Assembly (NCBI GenBank): GCA_905221605.1
Contig: CAJNDS010002491.1
Location: 1-64,000, forward strand
Source: Symbiodinium natans
Lineage: Eukaryota; Sar; Dinophyceae; Suessiales; Symbiodiniaceae
DNA length: 64,000 bases
Reading direction: 5' to 3'
Shown: piece after piece, positions 9,540 to 20,968 of the stretch
How the letters are laid out: each line of letters starts with the position of its first letter
Numbering within the stretch: position 1 is the first letter of the stretch
Position numbers and translations under genes: made by a program
The notes under the pieces: generated by a model
What the model was told of the DNA's origin: nothing
Seen by the model: only the letters and a program-made list of their open reading frames with translations
The model's database searches: none

Positions 9540-12500
9540 ATGTTGCTCTGTAGCAACATCTCGACATGACATTCCCTTTGTTGTAACATCTTGATATGGA
9601 AGCCTCATTGAAGGTGTCCGTGGGGTCTGTCGTGCTGTGGCAACATCTTGACATAGAAATATCCTTTACGGTGTCTATGGGTTCTGTTGCTATGTTGGTG
9701 TATGGACATGGACATATCCTTGAAGGCGTCCCTGGGATCTGTCGTTCTGTTGCAGCAGCCTGACATGAAGATTCCCTTCAGGATGTCTGTGGAGAATGTC
9801 GTCCGGGGGAAAATACCTTGACAATAAGATGTCCTTCAAGGTGTTTGTAGTGTCTGTACTTGTGTAGCAACATCTTGACATAGCAGTTCTTTAAGCATTC
9901 GTGGGGTCTGTCGTTCTGTGACAACATATATTGACATGGAAAATCTCTTTCAAGGCGTCCGTGTCGTTCTATTGGAGCGTCTGGACATGGACATATCCTT
10001 GAAGGCGTCTGTGGGGTCTGTTGTTCTGTGGCAGCATCTAGACATGCAACTCCCCTTCGCGGTGCCCGTGGGGTCCGTCTGTGGTCTGTCATTCTGTTGT
10101 AACATCTTGATATGGATACCTTCTTGAAGGTGTCCGTGGGGTCTGTCGGTCTGTGGCAACTACTTTCTGTCGTTCTGTTGAAACATCTAGACATCGACAT
10201 AGCCTTGCAGGCGTCGGTGGGGTTTGTCGTCTGTCGTTCTGTTGTAACATCTTGATATGGATACCTTCTTGAAGGTGTCCGTGGGGTCTGTCGGTCTGCG
10301 GCAACCACTTTCTGTCTTTCTGTTGAAACATCTAGACATCGACATAGCCTTGCAAGTGTCCGTGGGGTCTGTCGTCAGTCGTCCTGCTGTAACATCTTGA
10401 TATGGGTACCTCCTTGAAGGTGTCCGTGGGGTCTGTCGTTCTATGGCAACATCTTGACATGGAAACATCCTTGACGGTGTCTGTGGGTGCTGTCGTTTTG
10501 TTGGAGCATCTGACATTGAAATATTCTTCAAGGTGTTTGTAGGGTCTGTATTTCTGTCGCCGAGTCTTGACATGGCAATTCCCTAAGGCGTCCGTGGAGT
10601 CTGTCGTTCCATGACAACATATATTGACATGGGAAATCTCTTTCAAGGCGTCCGTGGGGTCTGTCGTTCTGTGGCAACATCTAGGCACGCAAATCCTTTT
10701 CACGGCGCCCGTGGGGTCTGTTGTTCTGTTATAACGTCTTGATATGGAAACCCTATTGCAGGTGTCCGTGGGGTCTGTCGTTCTGTTATGACATGTTGAC
10801 GTGGAAATATCCTTGAAGATGTTCCCGTGGTCTGTGGTTTTGTTGGAACGTCTGGACATAGACATATCATTGAAGGCGTCCGTGGGGTCTGTTGTTCTGT
10901 GGCAGCATCTAGACACGCAACTCCCCTTCGCGGTGCCCGTGGGGTCCGTCTGTGGTCTGTCGTTCTGTTGTAACATCTTGATATGGATACCTTCTTGAAG
11001 GTGTCCGTGGGGTCTGTCGGTCTGCGGCAACCACTTTCTGTCGTTCTGTTGAAACATCTAGACATCGACATAGCCTTGCAGGTGTCCGTGGGGTCTGTCG
11101 TCAGTCGTCCTGCTGTAACATCTTGATATGGGTACCTTCTTGAAGGTGTCCGTGGGGTCTGTCGTTCTATAGCAACATCTTGACATGGAAACATCCTTGA
11201 CGGTGTCTGTGGGTGCTGTCGTTTTGTTGGAGCATCTGACATTGAAATATCCTTCAAGGTCTTTGTAGGGTCTGTATTTCTGTCGCCGCGTCTTGACATG
11301 GCAATTCCCTAAGGCGTCCGTGGAGTCTGTCGTTCCATGACAACATATATTGACATGGGAAATCTCTTTCAAGGCGTCCGTGGGGTCTGTCGTTCTGTGG
11401 CAACATCTAGGCACGCAAATCCTTTTCACGGTGGGGTCTGTTGTTCTGTTATAACGTCTTGATATGGAAACCCTATTGCAGGTGTCCGAGGGGTCTGTCG
11501 TTCTGTTATGACATGTTGACGTGGAAATATCCTTGAAGATGTTCCCGTGGTCTGTGGTTTTGTTGGAACGTCTGGACATAGACATATCCTTGAAGGCGTC
11601 CGTGGGGTCTGTTGTTCTGTGGCAGCATCTAGACACGCAACTCCCCTTCGCGGTGCCCGTGGGGTCCGTCTGTGGTCTGTCGTTCTGTTGTAACATCTTG
11701 ATATGGATACCTTCTTGAAGGTGTCCGTGGGGTCTGTCGGTCTGCGGCAACCACTTTCTGTCGTTCTGTTGAAACATCTAGACATCGACATAGCCTTGCA
11801 GGCGTCCGTGGGGTCTGTCGTCAGTCGTCCTGCTGTAGCATCTTGATATGGGTACCTTCTTGAAGGTGTCCGTGGGGTCTGTCGTTCTATAGCAACATCT
11901 TGACATGGAAACATCCTTGACGGTGTCTGTGGGTGCTGTCGTTTTGTTGGAGCATCTGACATTGAAATATCCTTCAAGGTCTTTGTAGGGTCTGTATTTC
12001 TGTCGCCGCGTCTTGACATGGCAATTCCCTAAGGCGTCCGTGGAGTCTGTCGTTCCATGACAACATATATTGACATGGGAAATCTCTTTCAAGGCGTCCG
12101 TGGGGTCTGTCGTTCTGTGGCAACATCTAGGCACGCAAATCCTTTTCACGGTGGGGTCTGTTGTTCTGTTATAACGTCTTGATATGGAAACCCTATTGCA
12201 GGTGTCCGAGGGGTGTGTCGTTCTGTTATGACATGTTGACGTGGAAATATCCTTGAAGATGTTCCCGTGGTCTGTGGTTTTGTTGGAACGTCTGGACATA
12301 GACATATCCTTGAAGGCGTCCGTGGGGTCTGTTGTTCTGTGGCAGCATCTAGACATGCAACTCCCCTTCGCGGTGCCCGTGGGGTCCGTCTGTGGTCTGT
12401 CGTTCTGTTGTAACATCTTGATATGGATACCTTCTTGAAGGTTTCCGTGGGGTTTGTCGGTATGTGGCAACCACTTTCTGTCGTTCTGTTGAAACATCTA

Positions 12501-13040
12501 GACATCGACATAGCCTTGCAGGCGTCGGTGGGGTCTGTCGTCTGTCGTTTTGTTGTAACATCTTGCTATGGATGACTTCTTGAAGGTGTCCGTGGGGTCT
12601 GTCGGTCTGCGGCAACCACTTTCTGTCGTTCTGTTGAAACATCTAGACATCGACATAGCCTTGCAAGCGTCGGTGGGGTCTGTCGTCTGTCGTTCTGTTG
12701 TAGTATCTTGATATGGATACCTTCTGGAAGGTGTCCGTGGGGTCTGTCGTTCTGCGGCAACCACTGTATGTCGTTCTTTTGAAACGTCTAGACATGGACA
12801 TATCCTTGAAAGCGTCCGTGGGGTCTGTCGTTCTTTCGCAAGACCCTGACATGACAGATCCCACCAAGATGTCCGTGTGGACTGTCGTTCTATTGCAATA
12901 TCTTGACAGACAAATTCCTTCAAGTTGTTCGTAGGCTCGCAGGGTCTGTCGTTCTGTAGCAGCATATTGATATGGCGTTTTCCTGAAGGCGGCCGTGGGA
13001 TCTGTCGCTCTGTCAGAACATATAGTGATATATAAAACTA
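9540..13040. repeat. Minisatellite with ~57-72-bp unit and ~720-bp higher-order repeat
   Basis: The unit contains 'gtccgtggggtctgtcg' and 'caacatcttgacatgg'. Units vary, but blocks recur nearly identically at 10332-11057, 11058-11777 and 11778-12497, giving a higher-order period of 720-726 bp. Minus-strand frames stay open in more than one phase, coding peptides such as RTTDPTDAFKDMSMSR, simply because the unit lacks stops. I do not call a gene here. The outer parts (9540-10330 and 12500-13040) are more diverged, as expected for unequal crossing-over. Confidence 0.8.
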
Positions 13041-13109
13041 TTTCAAGATCGGATTCCTTGCTGCATTCGTGCGCGCAACTCCTTTCAAGAGCGTGATTGC
13101 AGTGCCTGA

Positions 13110-13258
13110 GTGGCTGGCAGCAGAGACCCGAAGAGCGCATTCATTTTCTGTTCCACTTGTCGCTGGATGGCTGCATTCGCGCACGCAACTCACCCATTTG
13201 CAGCCGTTATGGCTCGCTTACCGAACCGGCCGGGGGCACCCCCGCTCCCCCCCCCTTT

Positions 13259-13307
<49 letters not shown>

Positions 13308-13705
13308 CCTGTCCCCTCTCAACCTCGTGTGGTAGCGCCGCCCCAGCATGCGGTGTTGGCTGCTCGCCGTCGAGAGGCGGCGCTGCAATTGGCTTGAGTT
13401 TGGTCAGAGGACGCAAAAAAAAAACATCCTGGAAAAGCAATCATACGTTGTGTCAGGCGTCTGCCGCTATGGAACGCCTGATGCAGACGGAAACCTTGCA
13501 GAAGGCAATCGTGCTTTCTGCACTCGGAAATTTCAGTATTTGTCCGGCGTTTTTTCGTTCAGGAGAGGCAGAAGTACGCGACGCCTGTGCTGAAGCCGGC
13601 GAGGGGCTCATGCCAGCACTTTCGTTGGCGCCAGTCGTTACTGCATACACCGAGGTGCGAATACCGATGCCGCCTCCTTACCCTCCTCCGAAGAAGGAGC
13701 TCTAG
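13110..13705 (+). CDS. Candidate exons of an unknown proline-rich protein
   Basis: Two overlapping plus-strand frames look partly coding. One runs through the poly-C tract and on to VVAPPQHAVLAARRREAALQ before a TGA at 13395-13397. The other ends 13703-13705 after SALGNFSICPAFFRSGEAEV. An AG at 13468-13469 ('tgtgtcag') could open the second as an exon. Order and splicing are not resolved. Confidence 0.3.
13240..13303. repeat. Long poly-C tract
   Basis: A stretch of almost pure C, over 40 nt, inside 'ccccgctcccccccc...'. It codes polyproline on plus and polyglycine on minus. The length is unreliable in any assembly and it sits near the boundary between minisatellite and telomere-repeat DNA. 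Confidence 0.7.
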
Positions 13706-13853
13706 CCGCTCTAGCCATACAAATAACTTGGTACTCGAAGTCAGCATCCATGCCAGGAGCACAAGACTTGGCAACGAGTCAGTGACTCAGAGGAAGAACA
13801 GATTCATCATGTCGCTCACACACCCACATGAGAAATCAACGCAGTACTAAGTC

Positions 13854-14024
13854 ATGTCTTGCAAGGCTGCGAAACGAAAGCCGTCGACGCCAAGAGTCTG
13901 CAGCTTAGATCAAAACACATCTGAGCTCGTTGAAAATGTAGTTCGTATGCTGTGTCAGGAAGAGACACAGCTGAAAAAAAAGAAGAAGGCCACGGAGGTA
14001 GTGGCTGTCACATTCGAAGCTTAG
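13854..14024 (+). CDS. Small lysine-rich ORF, 56 aa
   Basis: ATG to TAG, starting MSCKAAKRKPSTPRVC and containing LVENVVRMLCQEETQLKKKK. It could equally be an internal exon, since 'tcttgcaag' precedes a good frame. A following open stretch at 14054-14164 (AEELYEDVQVEVEAAGQESV) would suit the same acidic/basic protein. No family recognised. Confidence 0.35.
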   Translation: MSCKAAKRKPSTPRVCSLDQNTSELVENVVRMLCQEETQLKKKKKATEVVAVTFEA

Positions 14025-14224
14025 TATGGCATTAAAAAAAATCGACTACGTGTGTTCTGCGCAAGGCCGAGGAGCTGTACGAAGATGTGCAGGTAGAAGT
14101 GGAGGCGGCTGGGCAAGAGTCGGTTGTTACAACGGAGCGCTCCCCTTGGACCTCGCAGAGATGATATTATATAAGATGGTTTCGTCAGGACTTTCAAGCA
14201 TACCCCGGAAACGCTTATAAAGCC

Positions 14225-15125
14225 CTAAAGCTCATGTCATCGTGACTACCCTAAACACTAAACCCTTACAACCTTAACCTTCCCTTTGCGCATTTCTGCA
14301 GACAGTTGCAAACGGTCTCAGAGGCGTTTGTTTTTTTGCTCTAGTCTTATGAAGCTTTCATAGGCTTCTTGTACATGCGAGCAAAGGGTCTAGGGTTTGA
14401 AGTGCGGAGGGGGGATTATGGAGTTTATGGTTGTGGATATGGGATTCGGATTTTACATTTTAAGATTTCGCATTTAAGGCTTGAGTGATACTGTTTTTTT
14501 TCGAAAAGACAACAATTACAGAATCCTAGACCTCAAATCATAAAAACATGGATAAGTCACAATATCAAATTAAACATTTGAATTCGCAGTTCTTGAGGCA
14601 TTTAGTTTATGTGCCTTTATGGTTTCCATGCTAAAGAAGAAGCACGAAGCCCTCAACCTCAATAGCTCGGCGCGTCCCCAGACTAGCTCTCCATTGACAT
14701 CCGGGTAGGTCGACGAGACAACGTCTGTGGGCCTTCGAGATCCGTTGCTGGAGGCATTTTACTAGGGTGATGCGGTTTATTAACTCTCAAGCCTCAACGG
14801 TCGCTTGATCACTGCGAGCCTTGCAGAACCAACAAAATGCACATACTGCAAGAGCCTCATTCGCATCGCTTTGTGTAAAGTCACATTGATTCCATGACGA
14901 ATTTGTGTAAAACTATTTTGTGGCCAGGCGATGGATCGGTGGGCTTCTGATGCTGAGGGCGGCAAAGCTTCGAGAGACTGCAGTTTCCAAGAGGCCTGAA
15001 AACCTTGACCTTCGGCTACTGGTGTACAAAACTTGACTTTCGGCGTACTTTTCTACCCGAGCCTGGAGAAACTGCAGCTTCCCGGCACTCTGCAGACGAC
15101 GGCTTGTAGGGACTGCGGCCCTGCA
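14225..15125. other. No supported gene; first scattered CCCTAAA units
   Basis: The 14913-15131 minus frame contains 'gagaaactgcagcttcc', which resembles 17190-17225 ('gagaagctgcagcttcc'), so this is probably a diverged dispersed repeat rather than a gene. Confidence 0.3.
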
Positions 15126-17459
15126 AGGCATACTCGTAAACTCTAAACCCTAAACCCTATTCCTCATTTAGGGGTATTGGACTCTTCGTATTTGCTGCAA
15201 CTAGAGTGGGGAGAGATCCCTAGTACAACCATGTCCTTGAAACGTCGACTCTGGCAGCCCTTCTCGCTTCCTTATAGTAGCTTTTGAGGGTTTAGGCTCT
15301 AGGGCTGAGGGTTTAGGTTTAGGGCTGAGGGTTTTGGGTTTAGGGCTGAGGGTTTAGGGTTCAGGGTTCAGGGGCTCATGGTAGCATCTGAGACCCTTAC
15401 AAGGGCCTTAGGGCCTGACAGGGCCCAATACCTCAAGCCGCTTGAGTCCTCAACAAGTCTTGGGTAGGAGTTTAGGGCTGAATCTGCTGGCAAGACACTT
15501 CTCAGACCGCGTCCTGCAGCTGGTTCTTAAGTGCATGATTCAGGCCGCCTAGGCCTGCACCCTTTAAAACATGTGAGCCCTTAAACCCTAAGCCCTAAAC
15601 CCGAAACCCTAAACCCCACGGTATGCGCTGGAAGGCCGTGCGATTGCTTCGCTGGAATGGCTCTCCAAGCAGGATCAACCCCTCAGTCATAGTTTAAGGT
15701 TTAGAGTCGAGGGTTTAAAGTTTAGGGTTTAGGTTAGAGTTTAGGGTTTAGGGTTCAGGATTTTAGGCTTGAAGATCTGTACCCGCCTAGAAAGCCCTTG
15801 TGAGGGTTTACGAAGATGAGGAAACCGAATATAAATCGGCCGAAATAGTAGAAGGTAAACTTAAGATCTTAGGATGCCCAGGAGTACCCTTGTTTCGTTT
15901 TTGAAGAGTTTAGGTTCCCTTATAAACCCCTTCAAGCAAATCAACTTGCCAAGCAAACTGATGTTTGAGGGTTTATTGAAGAGTCATCAAAATCAAGGTG
16001 TTCAGATCTCTGGACAGTAGTTGTGCCATATGAGGCGGATCAGTCAGCCAGTGGGCACAAGCAGCTGGCTCTGCCTCTAGGTGCCAACGGTTTTTAGGTA
16101 CTAGTTAGGCGCAGAGGGTTTAGGGTTTATGGTTTTGTTGTTTGTATATCATCTTGTGCTCTGGTAGTTGGCCCTACAGAGCCTTTAGACTTACAGCGTC
16201 CGGTGTCAAAGACACTTTGACAGAAGACGCGCTCATAACACTGCTCGACTAGGTGCGCCCACAACGACGCCGGAGCTCATGCCACCGGGGCATCGTACCC
16301 CTAATGCCTGTCCAAGCATATTTTTTTCATCTGCTTCATTCGATTCTGTTATATTCCTTTGCCGTTGCTAGCATCCTGTATTATATCTGTCTAGGCTCCG
16401 GGCTTAGGGTTTAGTGTCGTATCACAGATCTAAGGGTCTTTAGGGTTTGTCCGACGCACGCAGACGTGCCTAATCTTGACAAGTCAAATCCCCATTTTTT
16501 CCTTAAAACATGCGTAACTCCTCAAATTTGTAACTGTCACTAATAGGTCATATGACGAAGATCTGCGTAGACTCACCTGGTTGAGGTCTGGCGTTGTGGG
16601 TTTCGGGCAGAATTACGAATTAGCAATGGTTTGGGCATGGGATCTTCTTCTTGGACTTTCTTTCGTAATATCGGGTTTCGGGTATGATCCTAAACCCTAA
16701 ACCCTAAACCCTAAACCATAAACAAGGTAAGCTTGCGATGAACACGTGGGGCATTTGCAGCTCCCAGTCCGTGCGCGCGGAGTGCAGCTAATCCAAGCCA
16801 CTTGTAGGAATCAATTCCCTTGGCAACCATCTTTAAGCCCTAAACCTTAAAGCATAAGCCCTAAACCCTAAGCCCTAAAACTCCAGCTCTGAACGCAAAG
16901 GCCTGAAGCAGTTTTTGTGGTCACTGTAGTGGTGCATCAGGAAAATCAGGTACCCCGCCCCCCCTCTCAAATTACAAAAGAAAACATGGAAGGCGGGTGA
17001 ACAGGTGGGTCAAAGTAAATCCCTGAGCTATAGACATCCGATCCTAAACTCTAGTAGCTGCCATCCATGATTGTAATACATGAAACCTGAAACCGTACTT
17101 GTTTAAAAAAAACATTAAACTCTAAACATTAAACCAAAAATTTTAAACCATAAATCTTAGACCTTAATTTTCAGCGTAACTGGCTACCAGAGCTTGGAGA
17201 AGCTGCAGCTTCCTGCAGCCTGCGTGCCGAAGCTTGCAGAGAAGATAAGTTTAAGGTTTATAGTTTGAAGCTTAGGGTTTTATAGTAGATTTTCTGGCTG
17301 TGTTTTCTCTGCTGCTTGAGCTTTGACTGCATACGTACCGGAGCCGCTGAGTAGCTGTATCGCATGATGAAAAGTCTATTGGCAAAGCATGCTTATTCTA
17401 ATATATAGATTTATACTATTATTTTTTAATACACTTATAAAAAGTAAGCCAAAAGAACC

Positions 17460-17530
17460 CGAAAGGTCTCAGGCTCATATATATATATATATATATATGT
17501 AAATGTATGCTATATATATATATATAGACA
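17460..17530. repeat. TA microsatellite pair
   Basis: Two (TA)n tracts at about 17477-17500 and 17511-17526 flank a short spacer. Confidence 0.6.
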
Positions 17531-17599
17531 CTGACAGTAAAAAGCTGTGCAGGACCGAGTTTCCCCCTGGTTCCTAGTAGGGAATGAGGTTGTGAGGGC

Positions 17600-17740
17600 C
17601 CTCTATATACCCTTTAAGGGACTAGAAACAGTATAGCGGCCTGAATGATTCTAACAGGGTTTTGGGGGCTACTGTAGTATAAGTATAAAGGGGCCATCAG
17701 GGAATACTGCTCGTACTTATTCCGACCCCTAATTGAGGCC
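17600..17740. repeat. Dispersed element family IV, copy 1
   Basis: Contains 'gggttttgggggctactgta' and 'tataaaggggccatcaggga' then 'tattccgacccctaattg'. Related stretches occur at about 26690-26800, 28825-28935 and 61305-61415, each about 110-140 bp and flanked by unrelated DNA. Confidence 0.5.
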
Positions 17741-17993
17741 CATTCCCTCGTTCCCTCCAAAGAACCCGCCAGGTTTGGGTCGATGAAGTCTGCAGATTGG
17801 TTTTGGGTTTCTTGGGTTTGGGGGGCTTGGAAAATGAAGCGATGGGTTCCTCCGCCAAGGCGCACACCAGCACCAGAAGTTTAGGGTTTATAATCTAGGG
17901 TTTAGGGTTTAGGGTTTGGGGTTTAGGGTTTAGGGTTTAGGTTTTGTCTTTTGCACCTCATCCTCATAACTCGATCTGCGACGTTCCTTCCAG

Positions 17994-19333
17994 GCCTCGA
18001 CAGCTACATCTGCCTTGAGCAGAGCGGACTGATCGAGCCTGAGCTCCTCCAAATGGGTTGCCCGAAGACGTCACTCAAACAGCTAGGTATCTGCACCCTA
18101 AACCCTAAACCCAATACCCTAAACTTCCAACCCTTAAAACCTTAAAAACCAAGACCTCCACACCGTAAACCTAAACCCTGGAACCCCCAAAACCTCCAAA
18201 CCCTTAGACCTTAAACCCCAAAAACCCTGTCTTGGTCTGGTAATATAAAAGGCCTTGTGCTAAACCGTAAACCCCTAAACCCCTAAACCCCTAAGCCCCT
18301 AAACCCCTAAACCCTAAACCCTAAACCCTAAACCCTAAACCCTAAACCTAAACCCTAAACCCTAAACACATCCGGGAACCCCTGGAGGGCGGCATTGACA
18401 CGCGCTTCGAGCGGCAAGCCCATCTCAAAGCGCAGCTCTAGGAATGGAACAGGGCGGCACGAACATCCCTAAACCCTAAACCCTAAACCCTAAATCCTAA
18501 ACCCTAAACCCTTAACTTGAACCCGACTCACGCAGAGGACGTAGCGCATTTGCGGGAGATGGAGCAGACTTTGATGGGTGAATTATGATAGGGTTCAGGG
18601 TTCAGGGTTTGGGGCTTAGGGTTCGGGATTTAGGTTGACTTAACATGTCAGGCTAAGAGGAATCCACTGGCGGAGGCCCCTTCATCTAAACCAGGCGCCC
18701 GAAAGAACCTTTCTGGGTGGTTAGGATTTGGGGCTTATAAGCCTCAGGGATTGAGGGTGTTGGGGCTTTTTATACCCCTAAACCCTAAACCCGAAACCCC
18801 GCAGGACTTTTGGGATCTACGCTTTAGGACTTGGGGCTTCAGGGTAAGGGTCTACAGGGTGGGGCCCCCTAGTTATAAGTAGAGTTTTAAGGGCCCTAAA
18901 TTGGGTTATAAGGACCCTAAGTTAGGTTATAAGTCCCATAACTACAGTTAGTATAGTAAGGGGGCCCCACCCTGTAAGGGTCTACAGTATCCGGGGCTCG
19001 CGTGCCCGCCTCCAATTTGCTTGAGATTGTTGTTCTGTGAAAAGGCAGGGGAGGGAGGTCCTCCTAATCCACCCTAAACCCTAAACCCTAAACCCTAAAC
19101 CCTAAACCCTAAACCCTAAAGCCTAAACCCTAAACCCTAAACCCTAAACCCTAAACCCTCTCAAGCAAACCCCCAAGGGCCGACCTGCTCCTGGGAGCAT
19201 TAACACGAACGTGGCTCGGCTCTTGATTCCAGAGCTGACGCACTCAGGCCTTGCCAGCGCAGTGTTCTCTCTCTCTCTCTCTTGTTTAGGGTTTAGGGTT
19301 TAGGGTTTAGGGTTTAGGGTTTAGGGTTTAGGC

Positions 19334-19376
<43 letters not shown>

Positions 19377-20315
19377 TCTCTGCTTATGAGTATGTACAAA
19401 AAGCTTCACTGTAGGGACCTGTTGGGACTGGGGGATGAAGGTTTAGAGGGTTGGCTGTAGAATGTAGGGCTGTGCGAAAGACGATGCAAAAGAGAGTCGT
19501 GTACTTAAGGAAGCCCCTAAACCCTACAGGGTGGGGCCCCCTTACTATACTAACTGTAGTTAAGGGACTTATAACCTAACTTAGGGTCCTTATAACCCAA
19601 TTTAGGGCCCTTATAACTCTACTTATAACTAGGGGGCCCCACCCTGTAAACCTCCACACTCCTCAACCGGGACTATGAATCAATTCTGGGATCCCCACCT
19701 GAGCTACCCATAACTCCCCCCCCCCTACCCACAAGGCCCAAAACAGCTCACCACCGAGCCCTTCGAGGCCTAGAGGCGCTTAATTTTTCCTGAAAACCTC
19801 TAAACCCCTGGGACCCTCAACCCTAAACCCCTAAACCCCTAAGTGTGAATTTCCCAAGGTAGGGAACCCCTCTGAAACCCAAAATGGACAGGAATCCCTT
19901 TAAAGGGACCCCGAAAAAGGGTACACCTACTTATTCGGAAACCCCTGAACCCTAAACCTTAAACCCTAAACCCTAAACCCCTAACCCCTAAACCCTAAAC
20001 CCTAAACCCCCAAGTCACCTTCTCGAGTTCCCGGCTAGGACTCCGCCATCTTGACCACGTAGCCGCCCTGGGGCTGCCGAACCAGGATTTGGAGTTTAGG
20101 GTTTAGGGCTTAGGGTTTAGGGTTTAGGGTTTAGGGTTCAGGGTTTAGGGTTTAGGGTTTAGGGGTTAGGGGTTTAGGGTTTAGGGTTGAGGGTTTGGGG
20201 TTTTGGGGTTGAGGGTTTGGGGTTTTGGAGTTGAGGCATCTTATGAGGACTTCTCTCCTTCAGCTTGCTTTATTTCCCCCGAAGCTCTTCGCCAGATAAC
20301 ACAGCAAGTTGGCGG
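17994..20315 (+). CDS. Unknown plus-strand gene, five candidate exons
   Basis: Candidate exons: 17994-18086 (LDSYICLEQSGLIEPELLQM..., AG before, G|GTATCT after), 18536-18577 (DVAHLREMEQTLM, G|GTGAAT), 19166-19247 (INTNVARLLIPELTHS, GC donor), 20039-20093 (LRHLDHVAALGLPNQDL, donor GTTTAG supplied by the repeat) and 20264-20315 (strong 'ctccttcag' acceptor). Phases match at exons 1-2, 3-4 and 4-5 but not 2-3, so an exon is missing or misplaced. The leucine-rich helical text suggests an alpha-helical scaffold; no family recognised. Confidence 0.4.
18853..18976. mobile_element. 124-bp MITE, copy 1
   Basis: Starts TACAGGGTGGGGCCCCC and ends with its reverse complement. The interior runs 'tagttataagtagag' to 'actacagttagtatagta'. 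Copies 1 and 3 share one orientation; 2, 4 and 5 have the other. This copy is flanked by a direct repeat of 'taagggtctacag'. Confidence 0.85.
19265..19382. repeat. (CT)n microsatellite split by a TTTAGGG array
   Basis: A CT tract at 19267-19283 and a longer one at 19337-19380 flank seven TTTAGGG units. Either the array inserted into a CT tract or both expanded side by side. Confidence 0.7.
19525..19648. mobile_element. 124-bp MITE, copy 2
   Basis: Same 17-bp inverted ends and same length as copy 1, opposite interior orientation. Inserted directly beside a CCCTAAA unit. Confidence 0.85.
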
Positions 20316-20664
20316 GTTCGAGGGTGGAGGGTTGGGGATTCAGAGCTTGGGCTTAGGCGCTTAGCCAATGAAATAAGGTTTAGGGTGTAGGGTTTAGGGT
20401 TTAGGGTTTAGGGAAGGTCGTGTGTTGAAGCGTCTAGGCCTAAAGGGCTGAACCTACGGCCATTCTCTGCGTGGTCCAGTTGTGCTTATCCTAAGAAAGA
20501 TCGTACCACAATAGGAACCTACCCCAGAAGTCCATAAGGGTCCCAATCCCCAAGCCCTAAACCGTAGGGCCGTAGCACCTACAAGCCAATTAACTCTAGA
20601 CCCTGGCCGGAAGTGGACGATGGCAACCCTTGAAGACCAATTTCAAACCCAACAGGCGAGAGGC

Positions 20665-20776
20665 TAAACCCTAAACCCTAAACCCTAAACCCTAAACCCT
20701 AAACCCTAAACCCTAAACCCTAAACCCTAAACCCTAAACCCTAAACCCTAAACCCTAAACCCTAAACCCTAAACTT
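20665..20776. repeat. CCCTAAA array
   Basis: About 16 near-perfect heptamers. The facing array at 20870-20968 is in the opposite orientation. Confidence 0.9.
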
Positions 20777-20780
20777 AAAC

Positions 20781-20852
20781 CCGAGGGGCCGTCAGTTTTG
20801 GGCCGGTGGGTAACGAGGCCGGCTCCGTGTTCAGGAAGTCTTCCAGAGACTC
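20781..20852 (-). CDS. Candidate exon between opposed arrays
   Basis: Minus strand, acceptor CCAAAG, donor CGG|GTTTAA, 24 codons, phase 0 to 0. It reads ESLEDFLNTEPASLPTGPKL. Both other frames are partly open, so strand is not certain. Confidence 0.35.
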
Positions 20853-20869
20853 CTTTGGGAGGGGCGGGG

Positions 20870-20968
20870 TTTAGGGTTTAGGGTTTAGGGTTTAGGGTTT
20901 AGGGTTTAGGGTTTAGGGTTTAGGGTTTAGGGTTTAGGGTTTAGGGTTTAGGGTTTAGGGTTTAGGGT
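20870..20968. repeat. TTTAGGG array
   Basis: About 14 heptamers, orientation opposite to the preceding array, giving a 70-100-bp inverted repeat around the candidate exon. Confidence 0.9.

Noticed and set aside
9690-12965. Many minus-strand ORFs of 60-241 aa, Thr/Asp/Pro-rich
   Set aside because: They follow the minisatellite period and are open in several frames at once, as expected for a stop-free repeat unit. No start, splice or family support.
13207-13440. Polyglycine and polyproline ORFs across the C-run
   Set aside because: Homopolymer artefact; the tract length is not trustworthy.
14913-15131. 72-aa minus ORF
   Set aside because: Shares a diverged segment with 17190-17225 and has no exon signals; treated as a dispersed repeat.
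16735-16800. Short ORF MNTWGICSSQSVRAECS
   Set aside because: Seventeen codons without phase partner or family signal.
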